A DNA stretch of 6,572 bases, from positions 5,473-12,044 of the forward strand of contig DLOY01000060.1 in NCBI GenBank assembly GCA_002478545.1. Reading direction: 5' to 3'. Of the stretch, positions 1 through 6,400 are shown piece by piece. The translations under genes were made by a program, and so were the position numbers. This DNA is from Micrococcales bacterium UBA7472. Lineage in GTDB: Bacteria; Actinomycetota; Actinomycetes; Actinomycetales; Microbacteriaceae. The notes under the pieces are model-generated. The model did no database searches, was not told where the DNA came from, and saw only the letters and a program-made list of their open reading frames with translations. Every line of letters begins with the position of its first letter. The first letter of the stretch is position 1.

Positions 1-52
1 GGAGGTCTGCCGGGTTTTTCACGAGCCGCTTGGACCCGCAGGCAAAGTCTAT

Positions 53-79
53 TTGAGTGCTAGAGGTTCTTGCTAGCCT
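53..79 (+). promoter_or_regulatory. Possible promoter for a leaderless Nudix mRNA
   Basis: TAGCCT at 74-79 fits the loose TANNNT -10 pattern and ends 8 bases before the ATG at 88. TTGAGT at 53-58 could be a -35 element, with a 15-base spacer that is a little short. No Shine-Dalgarno sequence lies 5-10 bases before the ATG; the only candidate, AGAGG at 62-66, is 21 bases away. The arrangement would start transcription at or next to the ATG, as is common in Actinobacteria. Both hexamers are weak matches, so this is a suggestion only. Confidence 0.3.
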
Positions 80-87
80 TTTGCACA

Positions 88-468
88 ATGACATTGGTCG
101 TGGCAGCAATCATTCAAAACTCCCAAGGGGAGTATTTGTGCTGCAAGCGCGGAGACTGGAAATCCGCTCCAAATAAGTGGGAGTTCCCAGGTGGCAAGCC
201 AGAGCTGGGCGAAAGTCTTGAAGCTGCACTAGTGCGCGAAATCCGGGAAGAGCTTGGGGTTGAGATCAAAGTCCTTCGCCAGTTTGATAGATCAACCACG
301 GGAGATATCGAATTGGTTTGCTTCGTGTGTGACCTGGTGGGTAAAGAACCAACTTCCTCGACAGACCACTCGGAGTTGCGCTGGGTCAGGGAACAAGATC
401 TTGCTCAGCTCGATTGGGCTGAGCCTGACTTGCCGGCACTGAAGCGGATCCTGATTCCGTTTTGCTAA
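88..468 (+). CDS. Nudix hydrolase, MutT/NudG-like nucleotide-pool sanitiser
   Basis: A 126-residue protein, close to the 129 residues of E. coli MutT. Nudix enzymes hydrolyse nucleoside diphosphates linked to another group; MutT-type members clear oxidised or modified (d)NTPs in the cytoplasm, giving the NMP and pyrophosphate. The Nudix box GX5EX7REUXEEXGU is complete at residues 36-58: G36, E42, R50-E51, E54-E55, G57, with the glutamates expected to bind Mg2+/Mn2+. It is preceded by WEFPGG (31-36), typical of the MutT branch. The C-terminal ELRWV and DWAEPDLP segments also fit this branch. Asp appears to sit where E. coli MutT has the base-reading Asn119, so an oxidised-guanine versus cytidine-type substrate cannot be decided. 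ATG at 88 is preferred because strand beta-1 (TLVVAAII) starts there as in MutT; an upstream in-frame TTG at 70 would add six residues. The stop overlaps the convergent gene's stop. Confidence 0.93.
   Translation: MTLVVAAIIQNSQGEYLCCKRGDWKSAPNKWEFPGGKPELGESLEAALVREIREELGVEIKVLRQFDRSTTGDIELVCFVCDLVGKEPTSSTDHSELRWVREQDLAQLDWAEPDLPALKRILIPFC
193..261 (+). other. Nudix box (catalytic motif of the MutT-like protein)
   Basis: Residues 36-58 of the protein match the 23-residue Nudix signature at every fixed position: G36, E42, R50, E51, I52, E54, E55, G57 and V58. The metal-binding core REIREE is intact, so the enzyme is predicted to be active. Confidence 0.93.
403..424. terminator. Hairpin near the convergent gene ends, possible transcript end for the large gene
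   Basis: GCTCAGCTC (403-411) and GGGCTGAGC (416-424) pair around a GATT loop. In + strand RNA this gives nine pairs including one G-U; in - strand RNA it gives seven pairs, an A-C mismatch and one further pair. It lies inside the 3' end of the Nudix gene, 41-62 bases past the stop of the large - strand gene. No T-run follows on either strand, so it is not a classical intrinsic terminator. It could stabilise or mark the 3' end of the large transcript, or be a coincidence of coding sequence. Confidence 0.3.
465..468. other. Overlapping convergent stop codons
   Basis: The tetranucleotide CTAA holds both stops: TAA at 466-468 for the Nudix gene on the + strand, and TAG (reverse complement of CTA at 465-467) for the large gene on the - strand. 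There is no room between the genes for a terminator, so each transcript must end within the other gene or be ended by a factor such as Rho. Confidence 0.95.
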
Positions 469-3400
469 ATGATGCCAACCAGGTTGAGCGTGAAGAACAT
501 CATCACGACGCCACCTAGTCGATAAACCCACTTCAGCTTCTTTACCGGGCGATCTTCGTCCTCAGTTGCACCATGACGGGCAAACATTCCAAGCACACTC
601 AACAGCAACATCGGTAGCGGCAAGATCACAAATGACAGCTGAGCCAGGTCTGCACTTACCCCCATCAGGGTTGTCAGCCAGGCGGTCGTGAAAGAGGCAA
701 CCAGGATCGAGAACGCAAGTCCTGGGACACCGGTTGGCATAATTCGCCACAGCCAAGGGATGTTCGGGAATCTGTCTTGATACCAACCAATAACTGTTGG
801 CACGAGGAAGAGTGCCGAACCAACGAAGGACTCCCAGCCTGGTCCGATAATCGCGCCCGTGAAAAGCACCCAGATTCCGTAACGGATTGCCAGTGCAGTG
901 GACTTCTGCAGCATTCCAGGTTCTGGAATTTCGGTTGGGTTGATTACATCCAATCGCTGCGGGTAATAGCGAGCGACAAATTCTTCAAGAACAACACGAA
1001 GCGCTGCAACCACAGCAATCCAAACTCCAAAGTCCGCAACGTGGTTCGCTGCATTCACCGTCAGACCAGTAACTGCGGGCAACACGCTGACCATCGTTGC
1101 CACCGACCATCCAGCCATGAATGGGGCAATTGCCAAGTCACTTAGGCGCTCCCACCAGCTCTCAGTTGAGTCTGCCGGCTCTTTTCTAAGGGCTCGGAAC
1201 GCAGTTGTCAGAAGTGCTGGTCCAACAGCAATCACAAACACCGCCATCAACAATCTGACTTGGTCGAGATCGGGAAGCTGACCGAAGGCGATTACTGAGC
1301 CGACCGCAAAAACCAAAATGGAGATAAAGCCGGCAGCGGCATCAAGCAATCCGATGATGGCAATGAATAGCAGGATCTCCCAGGTCGGAGTCAAGATCTC
1401 GTTGCCATTGTCGGCAACCGCCATCAAAGCGGCAATCACACCCGCAATTGGCAAGAAGATTGACAGTGATCCGGCCAGCGCTCGAAGGTATGCGGCATCG
1501 TTGACCACCTTTGAAAGCAGTGGGCTGACAGGAGCCAGTGCCAAGGTGAGGCGATGGCTTCGCCTATCGAACCAAGTCATGAAGCCGAGCGAGAAAATCG
1601 CTAACTTATCGCCCCACCCCTGCTTATCCAGGGTTATCTGATCATGCGCGACTTCAAGCTCTGAAATCTCACCTTCGTCGGACTCTTCAAGTTCGATCGC
1701 AGTGTTGGCTGCGGAGTTGGCGTTGCTGCCGGCAGAGCTGGATGATGCTCCAGCGCTGGCACTCGATGCCGATGATGCTGATGCAGCGCCAGCTGCGGCA
1801 CCTGCTGCAGCTCCAGCAGCCGCTGCTGCTCCTGCCGCAGCTGCGGCGGCGGCTGCAACTGAAGCAACCACTGCAACAGTTTGGGTGGTTTTCTCAAGCA
1901 CCGCGACGATGGACTCCTCGGATGCAAGCGGATCGAACTCTTGTGGTGGTGCCTCATCATCTCCGGATGCACCGAGAGCAGGGTTTGCTACCGGCTCACC
2001 TGGCTCAAATGAAATCTCTGGAATCAATGCCGTCGGGGTAAGTGCGGTTAGTGCCTCGCCCAGAGGAAGAACTGCAATTGGCTCTGAGGTTGGCTCAGGC
2101 TGCGCGGTCGCTTGTGATGTCTCCGAAGGTGAAGGTGTTGGCTGAGCGCTCGGCTCAGAGGTCTGGGTTGGGGTAGGTGTTGGGGATGGAGTCACCGAAG
2201 GACTTGGGGTAGAAGTCGGTGTAGCTGTGGGTGACGGGGTAGGGGTGGGTCTGACTGTCTGGGTTGGAGAAGGTGTAGGCGTTGGAGTTGGCCTAACCGT
2301 TTGAGTTGGAGTGGGTGTAGGGGTGGGCGTGGGTGTAGGAGTCACTGTCGGGGTAGGTGTAGGTGTGACAGTGGGTGTAGGCGTTGGAGTAACCGGGTTA
2401 CTTGGCTGGTTATTTGAGGGCGCTGGTGCAGGTGCCAGAGTTTGAACCTGACCGGTTACAACCAGCTCCCATTCCATCGACTGGTTTCCCTGAGGAAGCC
2501 CTGAACTTGGTATTGGGTTCGCGAACAGAGTCGCTCTTGGCATCATGAGGTTGATCCAAGTATTTGCGGGGAATGAAGAAGTTCTGTAGCTGATGTTGGT
2601 TGGGACAACAACAATCAAGATGCGATAAGTACCTGCTCTTGTAAAGACAATCGGCTCGGCCTCAACGGTGCTGGACGAGATTGCTTGAGCCCCGGTAAAG
2701 AACCAGCCTGATCCGGTGTTCAGGTAGGAAACTGCGACGTGAGACGAGAGCGCAGTCGGGTCTACCTGAATCGCAGGTTTGATTCCATGGCCAGCTGGCA
2801 ACTCTGCTCGAGCCATCGCGTTCAAAACGGATTGGGAACTACTTACCCCATTCAAATTCGCCATGGCGTTGCTGATCGGTATGCCAGCCGGGGCTGAGAC
2901 TATGCCCGCAGCAGCCATGGCAGTTCGAGCTTCAGCCCCGGCGGAAGGCAGAAGACCACCCGGGGTGTTGTTCACAAGCTGAGACGGGATGGTGCCGTTG
3001 GTGGTAGTCACCGAATGGCCACCAAGATTTGATGCAATGGGTGGGACCGTAAGAACAACTGAAGCCTGAGCCAAGCGAACATTGCTCTGTGCCTGACCCT
3101 GCAGATCCGCAACCGAGAAGTTTTGGGTATAAGTGAGTGTCGTGGTTCCAAATTGAGCTGGGCGCACCTGACTCGTGATGTTGATTGTGCAGCTAAGAGA
3201 GTTTGCTGCGGCAGAAACACCATCGATGCTTGCGACCATGGTTCCATCCAGGTCAACACCCATGTTCGTTGAGAGGGTTCCGCAGTCAATCGGAGCTGAA
3301 GAGGTGAGCGTATAGACGAGGTCACGAGTAGTTGATGTTGTGTTACTTGTTCCCAGGACCATGGTCACTTGAGAGCCATCGACCACCACATTTGAGGAGC

Positions 3401-6400
3401 TGCTGATTGATCCAGATGTGCCAGGGCTACTCAAAGTCAGCGTGGCTGGGTTCCCAACGGCATCCGTTATCGAGCCGCCGTTCAGACCAAGCGAGTTGGT
3501 GCCCACGTAATCCAAATCCGCGCTCTGATCTCCACTTTCGACCGAATACTCAAAGGTCAAAGCATTGGTTCCTGAGCCAGAGAGGTAGTTGGCAAACCTA
3601 TCTGTCGCTCCGGTTTCGAGCAGTAGTTGTGGAGCGCCGGTGACTGTCACGATCTCAGAGAAGCTAATCGACAGCTGAACTTTTTCACCGCGGTAGTAAG
3701 TCTTGTTTTCGGAAATCGATCGTAAGGAGCTCACCGTTGGCGGTGTGCTGTCAATGAGCATCTGCCCCGAGGCCTGCAGCTGGTTTGGGGTGTCGGATGG
3801 AAGTCCGCCAAACTCAACTATCAAAATGCTGACGTTGTAGTTACCTGCTTGCTGAGCTGAATCCGAGAGGTCGTCCCAGGTTCCAGTTGCAATCAACGAA
3901 ACGTAGTCTGCAGAGTTGTTCGGTTCACCTGGATCCCAGTTTGTGTAGGTTGCGAGTTGACCGGCTTCGGGGCCCGAAACCACTCTCCAAGTTCCCTCCA
4001 CGGCAACATCATTGATTCCAAGCCATGCTGCTCTGCCGTTGGCGACATCCGCCGATGCGACAAAACTTTGCTCTGCAGCGGAAGTTATATTCGCAAGGTA
4101 TCCCTGCATGCCCGAGAAGGTGTAGCCGGCGGCTCGATCAAAAGAGTTTGTCCAGTTTTGCCAGGTGTATTCAGGTGCGGTCTTGACCTCATAGAAGTGA
4201 CCGGTGTCCAGCGAGTAACTTCGAGTGGGTCGAATATGGAAAGTTATCGAGCGATTCGCGTTTGACGTGTTTGTGGTTGCAAACTTGACCGCCCTAGCAG
4301 CAGCCTGCCACTGGGCCGCAGTTGGCTGAGCGCCGTTGTAGGTGAGGTTCAAAACACCGTTGTTGCTAGATGCAGTCTGAATTGATCCAAATAACCCGAC
4401 ATTGTTGTTGGTAAAGGACAGCTGGTCTCCGCTAACTGCACCAGAGATGCTCACTCGAATCCCAAATAGCGAATTACCTCTGCCCTGAATAACTAACTCG
4501 GGCGCAATCGGGTTAGCGGCCATTCCAAGCATCGGGAGCGAACCAAGAGTGACTGAAGGTAAGAAGTAGAACACGACCTCGGAGGAGTTCGGGGTTCCAA
4601 TACTTCCAGCCGCAAGCGGGTTCAACGCAAGGTCCCTAACCGCCGATGTGTTGATTGTGAAGCTGACCGAACCACTATCTGGCAACTGACTCGAAGCCAC
4701 GAACTGATACCTGGTTGCAGTTAGTTGCACCAAACCTGAGATCGTCCATGTAGAACCAACCGTGCTGGTACCTCCCAGAACAATTGAGTTCACATCAAAA
4801 CCGGTTACCTCCTCCGAGAAGTTCACGGTGTAGGTGACGGAGTTAGAGCTGCTGACTTTGACTATCGACGAAATTGTTGGCGCGACTGTGTCAATCACGA
4901 TTGCGGATAGAGAGCCAGTCTCTCCCGCAAAACTATTGCCAGCCAAATCCGCAACCGCGCTGGTGATGTTGTAGTTCAAGACAACCGAGTTACCGTTGGC
5001 ACAAGACGTAAAGGTAACTGTGTAACTGGAACCTGATCCCGTTAATGAGGAGGCAGAGCAGGCCGTGCCAGCGCCAAGCGTGAACATGGCTGCGGTCAAT
5101 CCGGTCACAGACTCGTTGAAGGTCACCGCATACGAAACTGCGCTCTGGCTCGAAAGTGCTGGGTTATTTGCAGCAACAGCTAGCAGCTGAGGTGCAGACC
5201 TATCTACTGTCACAACATTCGAGGTGACTGCGGTTGCGGGCCCAACGTTGCCAAGGTCATCTAAAACTGTGCCCGGCTTGAGTCGAAGACTTATTGCATT
5301 GGTGTCAGCGCAAGCGCTGAGGGTAACCACGAAGTTCCCGCTCAGTGCGTTTCTTGGACTTGCCGGTGAGAAGGCGTTGATCTCACAGCTGTGCGTGCTG
5401 CTCGAGACGATTTCAAAATCAGTCTCGGAAACGTTGTTGGTAGGCTCACCAAAATTTACGGTGAAGCCCAGGTTTAGATTCTTGTTCGGAGACGATGGCG
5501 CCGTTATCGTGACCGCCGCGAGTGACCTGTCCACCACTGTCGAAGAACCAATTGGCGAGCCTGCACTTGGGCCCTGGTTCCCAGCGAGGTCAACCAAAGT
5601 GTTGGTCTTAAAGGACAGTGCGGCGGTAACTCCGTCGTTGCAGCCAATCAGTGTTACCGAATAAGTGGGTGCGCTTTGAGTGATGGAACCGATCGAACAC
5701 CCAGTTCCAGAAACATTGAAGTCAGAGGCATCCACCGTTCCCTGGATGCTCTCATTCACGGTGACTGAGTAGGTGATCGGATCATCTCTTGTGATGCCCG
5801 GAGAGGATATGGTTCCGCCTGGAGCCGTTCGATCCACGACGACAGGTCCAGCAGCAAGGGCAGCTGCTGGGGCGGTATTGCCTGCGGCATCGGCAACAGT
5901 TGCCTGATTCATGGTCAGCGTCACAGCCGCTTGATCAGCACATGAGTTGACTGGAATTGTGTAGGAAAGGGTTGGAGCAGAGCCTGATGCAGCAGATGGC
6001 GTTCCCACTGAGCAACCAGTTCCAGCAACACTAAAGTCGCCTGCGGCGAGACCAGTCAGGGCCTCGGTACTTGTCACCGTGAAGTTGAGCGTTGCGCCAT
6101 TGTTTGGGCTGGAAGGTGGAGTGAGTGTCACCGTGGGTGGGCCACGGTCAATCAAGATGCTTGCGGCCGTATTTGCAGTAGAAGGACCGACTCTAGAAAG
6201 CGAATCCGAAACCGCGTTGGACCTTAGCTGAGGAGCGAGCGTTCCATCGCCGCAACCTGTAACTGAAACTGTGAACGTGGTGCCGCTGCTTCCACTAACA
6301 GAGAATAGACAATTGGGAGCATTTCCAGAGTTTAGAAAATCATCAGCTGTGAGTCCGGAAACCGTGGCAGCAAAGACCAGGGAGTACTGGATAGGGCCCA

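Larger units (their letters stand above)
2079..2390 (-). repeat. Thr-Pro / Ser-Pro stalk
   Basis: Residues 1392-1495 are a low-complexity extended stalk. It starts with octads of the form VTPTPTPT, then two related blocks ending QTVRPTPTP, then Ser-Pro and Gln/Glu-Pro-rich sequence. Such tracts span cell walls and are often O-glycosylated in Actinobacteria (known of the class, not shown here). Thr and Pro codons vary between copies (cca, cct, ccc, ccg; act, aca, acc, acg), so the repeat is kept at protein level and is not a fresh DNA slippage product. The + strand of this tract is strongly G/T-rich. Confidence 0.9.

Noticed and set aside
1..22. GTG at 22-20 on the - strand as the start of a divergent gene
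   Set aside because: No ribosome binding site is seen and only seven codons are available.
2..76. Open + strand frame ending at TAG 74-76, possibly the tail of an upstream gene
   Set aside because: Only 24 codons are visible, no family is recognisable, and two other frames are open for nearly as long. It would overlap the possible Nudix promoter.
292..531. 79-codon - strand frame across the Nudix gene end
   Set aside because: It is antisense to a clear Nudix enzyme, with no domain and a composition typical of a shadow frame.
777..1145. 122-codon open frame on the + strand opposite the membrane domain
   Set aside because: Its composition is unlike a real protein (scattered Cys, His and Trp), and the - strand frame has clear helices there.
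1702..2145. Ala-rich open frame on the + strand
   Set aside because: It is the reverse-strand image of the Ala/Gly tract and the Glu/Pro-rich segment of the large gene; there is no start signal and no domain.
2079..2390. CRISPR-like or regulatory DNA repeat array
   Set aside because: The periodicity is of Thr-Pro codons in a long open frame, with varying synonymous codons and no spacers.
5224..5664. 146-codon open frame on the + strand within the Ig-like repeats
   Set aside because: It lies opposite well-supported repeat domains, has no recognisable fold or ribosome binding site, and is explained by the low stop frequency opposite Ser/Thr/Val-rich coding.
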